From: Bacillota bacterium
GTDB lineage: Bacteria > Bacillota > Clostridia > Oscillospirales > Ruminococcaceae
DNA: 64,000 bases
Reading direction: 5' to 3'
NCBI GenBank assembly: GCA_023460535.1
Contig: JAEWPV010000002.1
Location: 1 to 64,000, forward strand
Part shown: positions 8,754 through 18,459 of the stretch, in pieces
How positions within the stretch are numbered: position 1 is the first letter of the stretch
Layout: each line of letters starts with the position of its first letter
Translations under genes and position numbers: made by a program
Notes under the pieces: generated by a model
What the model saw: the letters and a program-made list of their open reading frames with translations, nothing else
Told to the model about the DNA's origin: nothing
Database searches by the model: none

Positions 8754-10463
8754 ATGAAAAAGAAATTATTATGCGCTCTGCTGGCGGCAATGATGGTCGC
8801 GTCGCTGGCGGCGTGCGGAGCTCCCGCACCGGCACAGGAGACTTCCCGTGTTGAGGCGGAGCAACTGCCTACGGCATCGACTGATGATGGCAGAAAGCTG
8901 CCTGTACTTAGTCCGGATGACCCGACTCACTTTACCGTCTTTGTTCCCACAGCAAAACCCGCCCCGTCTTCGGATAACAAGATAGCCAAGAAACTTAAGG
9001 ACGAACTTGGCGTTACATTGGAGCTTGATATCATCTCCAGCAACTTCGACGAAAAAATCGGTGTTATGATCGCCGCCGGCGAGTACCCCGATATTATCGG
9101 AAACTCCAGTCAGCATGCCCGCTTTATTGAAGCCGGCGCGCTGATCCCGTTTAATGATTACCTGACCCCTGGTCTTGCGGGTAACATCCTTACCCATGTG
9201 GAGCCGTATCTCAACAGGCTCTCCTATCCTGCGGATGGCAAGATCTATGTTCTCCCCAACTATAACCGCTATTATGGCGAGATTTCTGCCGGAACCCATT
9301 GGGGCCCTGCTTTCTGGATTCAAAAAGCAGTTGTTGAGGAGTTCAATTACCCCGAAATCAATAGCCTTGAAACATATTTTAGTTTAATAGAGCAGTACAA
9401 AGCAAAGTATCCCACCATCGACGGACAGCCCACCATCGGGTTTGAAATCTGTGCGGCGGCAGGTAAGGAGTTCTGCCTGACCAACGCGCCCCAGCATCTG
9501 ATTGGTCATCCCAATGACGGCGGCGTTGTTGTTGACTTCGAAACCCATGTGGCAGACATCTTTGCGGATAAGGACTACGCAAAGACCTACTACCAGACAC
9601 TGAATGCGATGAACCAAAAGGGTCTGGTTGACCCCGAGACGTTTACGCAGAACTACGACCAGTACCTTGCGAAGCTGGCAAGCGGTCGCGTACTGGGTAT
9701 GTTTGACCAGCGCTGGAATTTCGGCAACGCGTATGACGCGCTGACCGCAGAAGGCCGCTATGAGCGTCAGTGGATTCCCGTAATGCCCGTATACGACGGC
9801 TACGAGCCTTACTACCGTGACCGTGATGTAATGAACATCAACCAGGGCTATGGCGTAAGCGTTAACTGCAAGGAGCCTGATAAGGCTGTTGCGTTCTTAA
9901 ACACCATTCTGGAAGAAGAATGGCAGATCCTGTTTAGCTGGGGCGTAGAGGGCGAAGATTATTTGGTTAACGATGCAGGTCGTTACTATCGTACACCCGA
10001 GATGCGCGTTACACAGGATGATCCCGTTTGGAAGACTAAGAATAAGTACGAAGCATTCTGGGATATGATGCCCAAGAAGCAGGGTCAGTTCTCTAATGGC
10101 AACAACTATGACACAGATGGTCAGCCCGAAGAGTTCTACGACACCCTTAAGGAATACGACAAAAAGATTCTGGAAGGTTACGGCAAAAAGACTTGGGTTC
10201 AGTTCCTGAATCAGCCCAAGGATAACCCTCCCTACTATCCCGCGTGGAACATTCCTCTGGTAGACGGTTCCGATGCGCAGATGGCCAATACACAGTTGAC
10301 CGACCTTGCGCTGCAGTATCTGCCCAGAGCTATCCTCTGCAAACCGGATGAGTTTGACGCTGTATGGACTGAGTATGTTGGCAAGATTCAGCAGACCAAC
10401 TACAAGGCGTACCTTGAAGTAATCAACAAAGAGATTGCTTGGCGTATGGAAAACTGGGGCTAA
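8754..10463 (+). CDS. Extracellular solute-binding lipoprotein of a sugar ABC transporter
   Basis: A 569-residue lipoprotein. The signal peptide ends in the lipobox LAAC with the lipidated Cys at residue 21. The rest is a large LplA-type family 1 binding protein that delivers oligosaccharides to the two permeases downstream. AAGGAG (8736-8741) lies 12 nt before ATG 8754; an in-frame TTG at 8745 is only 3 nt from it and less likely. The neighbouring GH10 and GH43 enzymes point to xylo-oligosaccharides as ligand. No ATPase gene is in the cluster, so a shared MsmK-like ATPase encoded elsewhere is probably used. Confidence 0.88.
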   Translation: MKKKLLCALLAAMMVASLAACGAPAPAQETSRVEAEQLPTASTDDGRKLPVLSPDDPTHFTVFVPTAKPAPSSDNKIAKKLKDELGVTLELDIISSNFDEKIGVMIAAGEYPDIIGNSSQHARFIEAGALIPFNDYLTPGLAGNILTHVEPYLNRLSYPADGKIYVLPNYNRYYGEISAGTHWGPAFWIQKAVVEEFNYPEINSLETYFSLIEQYKAKYPTIDGQPTIGFEICAAAGKEFCLTNAPQHLIGHPNDGGVVVDFETHVADIFADKDYAKTYYQTLNAMNQKGLVDPETFTQNYDQYLAKLASGRVLGMFDQRWNFGNAYDALTAEGRYERQWIPVMPVYDGYEPYYRDRDVMNINQGYGVSVNCKEPDKAVAFLNTILEEEWQILFSWGVEGEDYLVNDAGRYYRTPEMRVTQDDPVWKTKNKYEAFWDMMPKKQGQFSNGNNYDTDGQPEEFYDTLKEYDKKILEGYGKKTWVQFLNQPKDNPPYYPAWNIPLVDGSDAQMANTQLTDLALQYLPRAILCKPDEFDAVWTEYVGKIQQTNYKAYLEVINKEIAWRMENWG

Positions 10464-10478
10464 CCAACCCGCATGCTG

Positions 10479-10509
10479 GAAGGGGTCGGCGCAAGCCGTC
10501 CCCTTCTTT
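10479..10509 (+). terminator. Stem-loop between binding protein and permease genes
   Basis: GAAGGGGTCGGC (10479-10490) pairs with GCCGTCCCCTTC (10495-10506) with one mismatch and a GCAA tetraloop, followed by TTT. The short T-run suggests partial termination or mRNA stabilisation, giving more binding protein than permease. Confidence 0.6.
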
Positions 10510-10542
10510 CATAGCTTACCATAAACAGGGGGGTACAACACT

Positions 10543-11517
10543 ATGGGGAACGCGGTTGCCGAACGGAAAAAAGGGTATTCGGGGGGCGTAATAACCACAA
10601 AGAAAAAAAGTCTGATCCAAAAGATATTTGAACAACGCGAACTGCTTTTGATGAGCGTACCGTTATTGCTGTACAGGATTTTGTTTTCATATGTACCCAT
10701 AACTGGGTGGAGTATGGCGTTCCAAGATTTTAAGCCTGGGCGCAGTTTTATGAGTCAGGTCTGGGTAGGACTTAAGCACTTTCGTTTTTTGTTTCAAAAT
10801 GAGAACTTTGTACGAGATATCCGAAACACATTGGCAATGAGTGTCATCAGTCTTGTTTTGGGTTACTTTTGTGCTATTTTGCTTGCATTAATGCTCAATG
10901 AGGTTAAAAAACGCATTTTCTTCAAGCGTTTGGTACAGAATGTATCTTATCTACCGCACTTTCTATCATGGATTATTGTTGCGGGGCTTGTTTCCTCCGC
11001 GTTGTCTACCGAAAACGGTATCATCAACGAGGTGCTGATGTTCTTGCGAATTGTCGACAAGCCGATTTTGTTTTTGGGGACACCTAAGTATTTTTGGGGA
11101 ATTGTTGCCGGCTCCAATCTATGGAAGAGTGTTGGGTGGAACAGTATTATTTACCTAGCCGCCATGACTGCCATCGACCCGAGCCTGTATGAAGCCGCCG
11201 ATATGGACGGCGCGAATCGATATCAAAAGGTATGGAACATTACATTGCCGGGTATTAAGCCGACCATTATTATTTTACTTATAATGAGCATCGGAAACAT
11301 ATTGGAAGCGGGCTTTGAAATTCAATATTTTCTGGGGAATGGTCTTGTTGTGGATTACTCCGAGACCATTGACATCTTTGTTTTAAAATATGGTATTAAG
11401 CTCGCAAACTTCTCACTAGCAACAGCTGCGGGAATCTTCAAAACGATTGTCAGTATCATCTTGCTCAGCGCAGCCAACTTTTTGGCCGGACGTTTGGGTG
11501 AAGATAAACTTGTTTAG
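10543..11517 (+). CDS. Sugar ABC transporter permease, LplB type
   Basis: A 324-residue inner-membrane permease with about six helices and a binding-protein-dependent transport domain. The EAA-loop region (YEAADMDGANRYQKVW) contacts the ATPase. A GGGGGG ribosome site precedes ATG 10543. It pairs with the next permease 11 bp downstream to form the translocation pore. Confidence 0.9.
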   Translation: MGNAVAERKKGYSGGVITTKKKSLIQKIFEQRELLLMSVPLLLYRILFSYVPITGWSMAFQDFKPGRSFMSQVWVGLKHFRFLFQNENFVRDIRNTLAMSVISLVLGYFCAILLALMLNEVKKRIFFKRLVQNVSYLPHFLSWIIVAGLVSSALSTENGIINEVLMFLRIVDKPILFLGTPKYFWGIVAGSNLWKSVGWNSIIYLAAMTAIDPSLYEAADMDGANRYQKVWNITLPGIKPTIIILLIMSIGNILEAGFEIQYFLGNGLVVDYSETIDIFVLKYGIKLANFSLATAAGIFKTIVSIILLSAANFLAGRLGEDKLV

Positions 11518-11528
11518 GGGGTAGTGAA

Positions 11529-12437
11529 ATGAGATTACTTAAAAAGTTCTCCCTTGAAGGCACAATATTTCATATTCTGAACACCACCCTTCTGATTGCT
11601 CTTATGGTAGTTTGCCTATATCCGTTTTTAAACACACTTGCAATTTCGTTGAATGATGGATATGATACAGTCAAGGGCGGGATATATCTGCTGCCCCGGA
11701 AGTTTAGCATACAGAACTATCGTGTGGTTTTTAATACCGAGGCGATATACATCGCCTTTGTAAACAGCGTAACCAAAACAATATTAACGGTTCTTATCAA
11801 TCTGGTTACTACCTCGATGGTGGCGTACACTTTGACGAGAAGAGACTTTATTCTGCGCAAGTTTACCACCATCGTTTTCGTTCTCACCATGTATTTTAAC
11901 GCGGGTCTCATTCCAAACTATATGCTGATACGCAACCTTGGTTTAAACAACACCTATGCGGTGTATATCGTCCCGGCGATGATCAGCGCATTTAATATCA
12001 TTGTGGTGCGAACCTATATGCAGTCGCTACCCGAAAGCCTTGTTGAATCTGCAAAAATAGACGGAGCGGGGGATATCCGAATCTTTTGGCAGATTATCTT
12101 CCCGTTATGCAAACCGGTACTTGCCACAATCGCACTATTTGTTGCGGTGGGTTCGTGGAACGACTGGTTTACCACCTTTTTGTATAACTCCTCCAAGCAA
12201 AATCTGTCCACGCTTCAGTACGAGCTGATGAAGCTGTTAAACGCAGCACTCAATGCGGGGCAAACCGCATCACAGGGAGGGGTGTCTGTCGGCAGCGCGG
12301 ATTCAATTTCGGCTACGACCCCCATGTCGATACGAGCAGCGGTTACCATTGTGACTGCTGTACCCATTCTGTTGGTCTATCCGTTCCTGCAAAAACATTT
12401 TGTCGCAGGTCTTACCATTGGCGGCGTGAAAGGATAG
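11529..12437 (+). CDS. Sugar ABC transporter permease, LplC/YtcP type
   Basis: A 302-residue permease with six predicted helices, the second pore subunit of the oligosaccharide importer. The EAA-loop equivalent (VESAKIDGAGDIRIFW) is clear. GGGGG lies before ATG 11529. It ends two bases before the GH10 gene, so import and intracellular cleavage are translationally close. Confidence 0.9.
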   Translation: MRLLKKFSLEGTIFHILNTTLLIALMVVCLYPFLNTLAISLNDGYDTVKGGIYLLPRKFSIQNYRVVFNTEAIYIAFVNSVTKTILTVLINLVTTSMVAYTLTRRDFILRKFTTIVFVLTMYFNAGLIPNYMLIRNLGLNNTYAVYIVPAMISAFNIIVVRTYMQSLPESLVESAKIDGAGDIRIFWQIIFPLCKPVLATIALFVAVGSWNDWFTTFLYNSSKQNLSTLQYELMKLLNAALNAGQTASQGGVSVGSADSISATTPMSIRAAVTIVTAVPILLVYPFLQKHFVAGLTIGGVKG

Positions 12438-12438
12438 C

Positions 12439-13404
12439 ATGATGACCCTGAAAGATAAATACAGCGATTATTTTCTTGTTGGCGCAGCGGTAAATACCAG
12501 CACAATCAAAACGCATAAGGACTTAATCTTACGGGAGTTTAACAGCATTACCTGCGAAAACGAGATGAAGTACGGCGAGCTTACCCAAGACGGCGTTACA
12601 TACGATTTTTCAGACGCCGACAAGATTGCGGCATTTGCCAAAGAGAACGGTCTCGCTATGCGCATGCACACACTGTTATGGCACAATCAGTCTCCGCCGC
12701 CGATTTTTAAAAATACCGACCGCGACCGTTTTTTACAGATATTTCGAGGGCATATAGACACGATGGCACAGCGGTACGGAGAGCTCGTTTATGCTTGTGA
12801 TGTGGCAAACGAGGTAATTGACGACAAAGGGTCTGAGTATTTCCGTCCGTCCCCATGGCATTCAATCATCGGTGATGATTTTGTAGACGTTGCCTTTCGC
12901 TACGCAAAAGACTCGATGCCAGCCGTAACCCTGTGCTACAACGACTACAACGAAAGTGATCCGGTTAAAAGCAAAAAGATTGCAAAGCTTGTGCGCGATA
13001 TGAAAAGCAGAGGAGTCCCCGTTGATTGCGTGGGGCTGCAGGCGCACTGGAACATCGTGTCGCCTCCGTTGGACGATATTAAGCGAGCATTTGAACTGTA
13101 TGCGGAGCTTGGTGTGAAGCTGCATGTTACAGAGCTGGACGTATCCCTTTTTGCGTTTGAGGATCATAGCGCAATAAAGGAGCCAACTTTGGAACTGCTA
13201 AACCGTCAGGCTGTATTCTATCGCGAGGTTTTTGCGATCTTCCGGCAGTATCGCGAAATTCTGGATAGCGTGACCTTGTGGGGGGTTGCAGACGATGAGT
13301 CATGGCTTAGCAACTTCCCGGTAAGGAATCGGAAAAATTGGCCACTATTATTTGACGACAACCATCAGCCTAAGCCTTGTTATGAGGCGATTATGGATTT
13401 TTGA
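12439..13404 (+). CDS. Glycoside hydrolase family 10 endo-1,4-beta-xylanase (intracellular)
   Basis: A 321-residue single-domain GH10 enzyme. The family motifs are intact: acid/base E125 in DVANE, nucleophile E232 in VTELD, and the WHNQ motif at 81-84. There is no signal peptide or carbohydrate-binding module, as in intracellular xylanases that cut imported xylo-oligosaccharides. The start is ATG 12439 or the adjacent ATG 12442, following GAAAGG in the end of the permease gene. It is the last gene of the transport operon, before a long stem-loop. Confidence 0.92.
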   Translation: MMTLKDKYSDYFLVGAAVNTSTIKTHKDLILREFNSITCENEMKYGELTQDGVTYDFSDADKIAAFAKENGLAMRMHTLLWHNQSPPPIFKNTDRDRFLQIFRGHIDTMAQRYGELVYACDVANEVIDDKGSEYFRPSPWHSIIGDDFVDVAFRYAKDSMPAVTLCYNDYNESDPVKSKKIAKLVRDMKSRGVPVDCVGLQAHWNIVSPPLDDIKRAFELYAELGVKLHVTELDVSLFAFEDHSAIKEPTLELLNRQAVFYREVFAIFRQYREILDSVTLWGVADDESWLSNFPVRNRKNWPLLFDDNHQPKPCYEAIMDF

Positions 13405-13442
13405 CAGCGTGATTTCATCTTAATATCTATCCTCTATTCAAA

Positions 13443-13494
13443 ATACGTTGCCCCGCAAAAGACACGCACAAGTGTTTGATGCGGGGCAACGTAT
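13443..13494 (+). terminator. Long stem-loop after the GH10 gene
   Basis: ATACGTTGCCCCGCA (13443-13457) and its complement (13480-13494) form a perfect 15-bp stem, with further pairing inside the loop (GACAC with GTGTT). There is only a weak T-rich tail, so termination or 3' end protection are both possible. Confidence 0.6.
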
Positions 13495-13595
13495 CTTAAT
13501 TGAAGTCTTTAGTCAAACAAGCAATTTAAAGCAGAGTCTGTTTTACATCCTATTAATTATTCACAAAAGCACCATAATAAATAAGCGTTAATATG

Positions 13596-13624
13596 TTGAT
13601 ATATTACATAATATATGGTATAGT
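13596..13624 (+). promoter_or_regulatory. Promoter of the TspO-like gene
   Basis: TTGATA (13596-13601) and TATAGT (13619-13624) are separated by exactly 17 bp, a good sigma-A type promoter. Transcription would start about 65 bp before the coding start. Confidence 0.65.
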
Positions 13625-13695
13625 TTCTTTGAATACAAATATAAAGAATTCCGCAATACTTGCAAAAGAAAACCAAACGTGAGAGGAGAATTGCT

Positions 13696-14517
13696 ATGAG
13701 CACAACAAAAAAGGCATGGATCAACGCACTTTTTCTGGCAATCACTTTGGCTGTCAATACCCTGGGCGCGTTGGGTCTGATTAACGGGCTCTCGCAAAAG
13801 CAAGTTTCAGATATGTATCCGACCCTAATTACGCCAAGTCCCTCTACATTCGGCATCTGGAGTATCATCTACTCGTTGCTACTGATTTCTGTGGTTGTGA
13901 TGATCATCAAAAAAGGGGATTGCTACTACCAAAAAGCGGTGGACCGGATTACCCTGTTGTTTAGAATCTCCTGTGTTTTGAATATATTGTGGATTATAGC
14001 TTTTTCCTATGTGCAGATTGCGTTGTCCTCGCTGCTTATTTTTGCGTTTGTGGTTACGTTGTCCTTTATCGACCGAAGGCTTGCAACAATTCAGCAGGGA
14101 AAGCGCTGGTTACTCCCACTCACCTTTGGGTTATATATGGGCTGGCTTTTTATTGCGACGGTAGTCAACATAGCAGCTACGCTTGTTAAACTAAGGTGGA
14201 ACGGCTTTGGGCTTTCGGATGAAGTATGGGCGATTGTCGTGCTAATTGTCGCCGTGTTTTTGGTTATTGCGGTACTGCTCATAAACCGCAACGCCGTATT
14301 CCCGCTGCCGGTAGCATGGGCGTATCTTGGAATTTATTTCAACTTAAACTCGCAGGTAGGAACAAAGGGGCAATACGGTCTGTTGCAGATTGTAGCGCTC
14401 GGGGGAATGGTTGTTTTAATCGCAGCGGCTGGGATACAGCTTTATCGTAACGTGTTTTCTTTGCTGCCCAACGCCACCAACCCGAATATGGAAAGCGACC
14501 ACAAAGCAAATGCGTGA
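13696..14517 (+). CDS. TspO/MBR-like tryptophan-rich membrane protein
   Basis: A 273-residue membrane protein with about eight hydrophobic segments. The motif PSPSTFGIWSIIY near the N-terminus, the GWLFIAT segment and AWAYLGIY near the C-terminus resemble the TspO/MBR family, which binds porphyrins or other hydrophobic ligands. It is longer than a minimal TspO of about 160 residues, as in related Firmicutes and eukaryote-like members. ATG 13696 follows GAGAGGAG. It is monocistronic. Its ligand is unknown. Confidence 0.6.
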   Translation: MSTTKKAWINALFLAITLAVNTLGALGLINGLSQKQVSDMYPTLITPSPSTFGIWSIIYSLLLISVVVMIIKKGDCYYQKAVDRITLLFRISCVLNILWIIAFSYVQIALSSLLIFAFVVTLSFIDRRLATIQQGKRWLLPLTFGLYMGWLFIATVVNIAATLVKLRWNGFGLSDEVWAIVVLIVAVFLVIAVLLINRNAVFPLPVAWAYLGIYFNLNSQVGTKGQYGLLQIVALGGMVVLIAAAGIQLYRNVFSLLPNATNPNMESDHKANA

Positions 14518-14599
14518 TATTGCCGTTGGCGGAATAATCTCATCGACATAAGCGCGTGTGTAACCGTTACTGCAAGCAAATCTATGGTAAAAAAAGAAG

Positions 14600-14655
14600 A
14601 CCCCCATATGCTAATCGTGCGCGGCTTCGACTGCGGCAAAAAAGCATATGGGGGT
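14600..14655 (+). terminator. Stem-loop after the TspO-like gene
   Basis: ACCCCCATATGC (14600-14611) and GCATATGGGGGT (14644-14655) make a perfect 12-bp stem with a GC-rich 32-nt loop. The gap 14518-14854 otherwise holds nothing I can name; a partial match to the TetR operator half-site at about 14789-14802 is noted under rejected items. Confidence 0.55.
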
Positions 14656-14854
14656 TTGCTGTGTCAGGATGGCGCGGCATGTTGGAAGCTACGCTTGACT
14701 GATGATATTTACGCACCAAACTTTAAAACAAATCTGTTTTAACTAGCATGCAAACCGTGCGCTGCCAATAAATGTGGGTGGTATGTGGAGTCAATAGTCA
14801 ATTCAACATAAGATATTGATGCTGTATGCAAAGACGGGGAAGCGTTGTCGCACG

Positions 14855-16732
14855 CTATCGTGGCCTTCTTTTTTTGCTTATTGACATATTTTTAGCTTTT
14901 CTATGAGATACACTGTTTTTTTGCGCAACCTCACGGGTATAGGATGAGTCGGGCGGCACAAGACAGTTGTCGCCAAATCCAATCAGGTCGGTTCGGTCGA
15001 TTCTTTTTAGCGTGTCAATAATAATACGCCGGTTCTCCGGCTTGTAATACTGCAAAAGAGCGCGTTGCGCCGCTTTTTCTTCCGCGCTTTTCGGTACATA
15101 TACCTTCTCTAAGGTATACGGATCAAGACCGGTATAAAACATACAGGTGGAAAGGGTAGCGGGGGTAGGATAAAAATCCTGTACCTGTTCGGGGTGGATT
15201 TTGTTCTGCTTTAAAAACAATGCAAGCTCTATCGCGTCCTTTATCGTACTGCCCGGATGTGACGACATTAAATACGGAACAAGATATTGCTCTTTTCCAA
15301 GCGCCTTCGTGATTTTATAGAATTCCTTTTGAAACCGTTCATATGCTTCGATGCGCGGTTTACCCATCTTATCAAGTACCTGGGGGGAGCAATGCTCCGG
15401 CGCAACTTTAAGCTGTCCGCTTACATGGTGTTCAACAAGCTCCCTTAAAAATTCTTTGTTATCATCCTTCATCAGGTAGTCAAAACGGATGCCCGAACGG
15501 ACAAAAACGCGCTTAACACCCTTTATTGTTCTGATTCTTCTTAACAGATTCAAGTACTCCGTATGGTTTACTTCAAGCTTCTTGCAAGGTTCGGGGGCAA
15601 GACATTTTTTGCCCTTGCACAGACCGCTCGTGAGCTGTTTTTGGCAGGATGGCTTCCGGAAGTTGGCAGTCGGTCCGCCAACATCGTGGATATAGCCTTT
15701 GAAGTTCTTCATTTTTGCTAACAGCTCGGCTTCCTCTACTACCGAGCATTCGCTTCGGGAGGTGACCTTTCGCCCTTGGTGAAGTGCGATGGAACAAAAA
15801 TTACAATATCCGAAGCAACCGCGGTTGTGGGTGATAGAAAACTCCACCTCTTGTATTCCGGGTACACCCCCCAAAGCCTCGTAGCTTGGATGGTAAGCGC
15901 GCATGAAGGGAAGGGCATATACGCTGTCCATCTCTTGCTGTGTTAACGTAATAGCAGGGGGCGTTTGAACCAGCATCCTGTTACCGTGACGTTGTATCAC
16001 CGTCTTTCCGTACACCTCATCCTGCTGGTCATATTGTATCCTTGTGGCTTTGGCGTACGCCTGCTTATCCGCCAAAACCTGCTCGAAGCTGGGGCATTGT
16101 GCCGCGCCAAGCGGCGTATTAATCGGGTCGGTCAAATAGGAAATGCCGCGCACATCTGTAATATCTGACGGTTTTTCTCCGCCTTTTAGCCTGGTTGCTA
16201 GCTGAGTCAGTTGATGCTCCGACATACCGTACATCAAAATATCCGCTTTGCTGTCAACTAAAATGGATGGCAGTACGGTATCGGCCCAGTAATCATAATG
16301 CGCAAAACGCCTCAGCGAAGCTTCCAGACCGCCTATCATAATCGGTACATCGGGGTATAGCGCGCGCAGTTTATTGCAATACACCGTCACCGCTCTGTCG
16401 GGACGTTTACCCGCCGCGCCACCGGCTGTATATGCGTCGCTTGAACGCCTTTTCTTCGCGGCGGTATAATGTGCAACCATCGAGTCGATGTTTCCGGACG
16501 TAACAAGAAACGAAAGCTTAGGCGCTCCAAAGCGCTTATAATCCTTGCTTGTATTCCAATCAGGCTGCGCAATGATCCCGACGGTAAACCCGTTCGCCTC
16601 AAGTAGTCTTGATATAATTGCGATTCCAAAGCTGGGATGATCTACATAAGCATCGCCGGTAATGCATATAAAATCGAACTGCTCAATGCCCAGCTCGTCC
16701 ATTTCTTTTTTCGCAACAGGTAAAAAAGACAT
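14855..16732 (-). CDS. YgiQ family radical SAM protein
   Basis: A 625-residue cytoplasmic iron-sulfur protein. The radical SAM cluster motif is CFGYCNFC with Cys306, Cys310 and Cys313; the N-terminal ~290 residues match the UPF0313 region and the C-terminus the YgiQ extension. ATG 16732 follows GAAGGAG; an upstream in-frame ATG at 16765 lacks a site. The family is widespread but its substrate is unknown to me. It stands alone between the TspO-like gene and the CapK-like gene. Confidence 0.9.
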   Translation of the reverse strand: MSFLPVAKKEMDELGIEQFDFICITGDAYVDHPSFGIAIISRLLEANGFTVGIIAQPDWNTSKDYKRFGAPKLSFLVTSGNIDSMVAHYTAAKKRRSSDAYTAGGAAGKRPDRAVTVYCNKLRALYPDVPIMIGGLEASLRRFAHYDYWADTVLPSILVDSKADILMYGMSEHQLTQLATRLKGGEKPSDITDVRGISYLTDPINTPLGAAQCPSFEQVLADKQAYAKATRIQYDQQDEVYGKTVIQRHGNRMLVQTPPAITLTQQEMDSVYALPFMRAYHPSYEALGGVPGIQEVEFSITHNRGCFGYCNFCSIALHQGRKVTSRSECSVVEEAELLAKMKNFKGYIHDVGGPTANFRKPSCQKQLTSGLCKGKKCLAPEPCKKLEVNHTEYLNLLRRIRTIKGVKRVFVRSGIRFDYLMKDDNKEFLRELVEHHVSGQLKVAPEHCSPQVLDKMGKPRIEAYERFQKEFYKITKALGKEQYLVPYLMSSHPGSTIKDAIELALFLKQNKIHPEQVQDFYPTPATLSTCMFYTGLDPYTLEKVYVPKSAEEKAAQRALLQYYKPENRRIIIDTLKRIDRTDLIGFGDNCLVPPDSSYTREVAQKNSVSHRKAKNMSISKKRRPR

Positions 16733-16954
16733 AATACTCCTTCTCGCATTAACCGGCACAGGCATGCCGTGCTATTTACTGCCTGTAATACCGTGCTTCA
16801 CACCCAATTAAACCTTTGACCATGATAACACATTTCACTTGCTATTGCTAGTTTTGCACTGTTTGAACTGATATTATTACCGCCCGGCAACGACGCAAAC
16901 CGGTATCAAATACTAAAAGGCGTCATCACGACCGCAAAACAATTACACTACGCG

Positions 16955-18328
16955 TTATACTATACGGATAATATGCTTAAACTTACCGCTACCTTCGTCC
17001 TGCCTTGGCTGTTCATCAGAACAGATAACGATGATGTCGTGCAGGCCGTGCGTCGAAAAGAACGTATCTAATGCAGTTTTAGCCTTGTGAAAGGCATCGT
17101 CCTTCGTAACCCCATCCATCGGCTCAAAACGCAGGCGTACGACGTTATCTGCCTGATAAGCCGCAAGCTGGAACCTGCGCAGCTCGTGAACCTCCTTAAG
17201 GGTCGCATAAATAGCAAGTGGTGCAAGTTTTATTGAACGACCGTCCTGTGTAAAGCTTATCACGTCATCACTGCGTCCTTCCAGTGTAAGCCACGGCGAA
17301 GGATTGGTGCATTTGCACGGTTCATGGTGCAAAATAACACGGTCGGTCACCTCATATCGAATAAACGGCTGTGTGTAGTTAAACAGGTTGGTAAGAAGTA
17401 TTTTATCTGCACGAGCACCGTCCGGCACGGGGTGGTTGTTTTTGTCTACCGGCTCAACAATTACCCAGTCGTCATTGATATGTAGATGTTGTTCGGAGCA
17501 TTCGCAGGCAATGGTTCCGCCCTCGGTGCAGGCGTAAGAGGTTTGAACATAGCAGCCGAAGGTATGCACCAACTGCGCCCTCAACGAATCGGACAAATAC
17601 TCGCCGCCCGTCATAATGAGAATCGGGTGAATCTGCAGACGACCGTTCGTTTGCTCGTCTATAAGCAGCTCCAAATTAGACGGATAACCGCCCAGCATAG
17701 CCGGTTGAAAAGCGTTCAATTGTTCTACTATTTCGTCAATGGGTAACAATGCGCTGGTTACTGCCATCTGACGTTTCTTCCATGGCATGCTCAAAAGCCG
17801 CGAACGCACCGAGCTGTTTCCAAGATAAAAGCCGCCGGTTGCGAATACGCCGATGCTTTTCCCTCCGCGTTTAATAAAGCTTGTCATATCCTCTTTGCGT
17901 GCAAAGGCGCGAGCAGCGTTCACTGCTCCCATTACATTATTTGTTGTTTTGTCACAAAGCGAAACTAACGGATTACCGGTTGAACCGCTGGTGGTAAACA
18001 CAAGATACCGGCCCTTAAATTTTCGACCAACGTTATCAAGGTCACGCATGAAATCACCAACCTGAGAAAGCGTTAGGGAACGGTCGGTCACCCAATCATC
18101 CCAGTGCGCCATCAGGTCGACCTTGTTCACAGGCGCAAGATCAGAAAGCTTGAAGTCAGGTTTGATGTCCCGATAGAGTCGGGCATAATATGGGCTGTTT
18201 TTTCGCGACCACTCAACAATGCTGCGCAGTCGTTTGTTTTGAAGGATCGTCCGCTCTGCGTTGCTCATTCTTTGGTACGCGCTACACTGTCTCCATGCCT
18301 GAAGCATTCCGATCTTTGGCTTTTTCAT
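16955..18328 (-). CDS. CapK/phenylacetate-CoA ligase-like adenylate-forming enzyme
   Basis: A 457-residue protein from ATG 18328. The open frame extends to TTG 18439, but that extension looks non-coding. The AMP-binding loop TTSGSTGNPL is clear and the C-terminal part resembles the PaaK/CapK group, which activates carboxylic acids as acyl-adenylates. It follows the TetR gene in the same direction with a short gap and is probably controlled by it. TetR-family control of a ligase suggests an aromatic or fatty acid substrate, but that is inference. It could instead act in surface-polymer modification, as the CapK name implies. Confidence 0.7.
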   Translation of the reverse strand: MKKPKIGMLQAWRQCSAYQRMSNAERTILQNKRLRSIVEWSRKNSPYYARLYRDIKPDFKLSDLAPVNKVDLMAHWDDWVTDRSLTLSQVGDFMRDLDNVGRKFKGRYLVFTTSGSTGNPLVSLCDKTTNNVMGAVNAARAFARKEDMTSFIKRGGKSIGVFATGGFYLGNSSVRSRLLSMPWKKRQMAVTSALLPIDEIVEQLNAFQPAMLGGYPSNLELLIDEQTNGRLQIHPILIMTGGEYLSDSLRAQLVHTFGCYVQTSYACTEGGTIACECSEQHLHINDDWVIVEPVDKNNHPVPDGARADKILLTNLFNYTQPFIRYEVTDRVILHHEPCKCTNPSPWLTLEGRSDDVISFTQDGRSIKLAPLAIYATLKEVHELRRFQLAAYQADNVVRLRFEPMDGVTKDDAFHKAKTALDTFFSTHGLHDIIVICSDEQPRQDEGSGKFKHIIRIV

Positions 18329-18459
18329 ATTTTCAACCAGACCCTTTCTGCTTTTAATCTGCCAGTGGCAAAAAATGCAAGCAAGTGAATTAGTATTGAT
18401 AATGCGATTGCAACCTGGCAGTTGTTTTCTCTTAAGCAAAAGAAGTTCAATAACACTTC

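Noticed and set aside
14789..14802. Sequence TCAATAGTCAAT resembling the TetR operator
   Set aside because: Only one half-site is in the correct orientation; the other half is a direct, not inverted, copy, and no promoter overlaps it.
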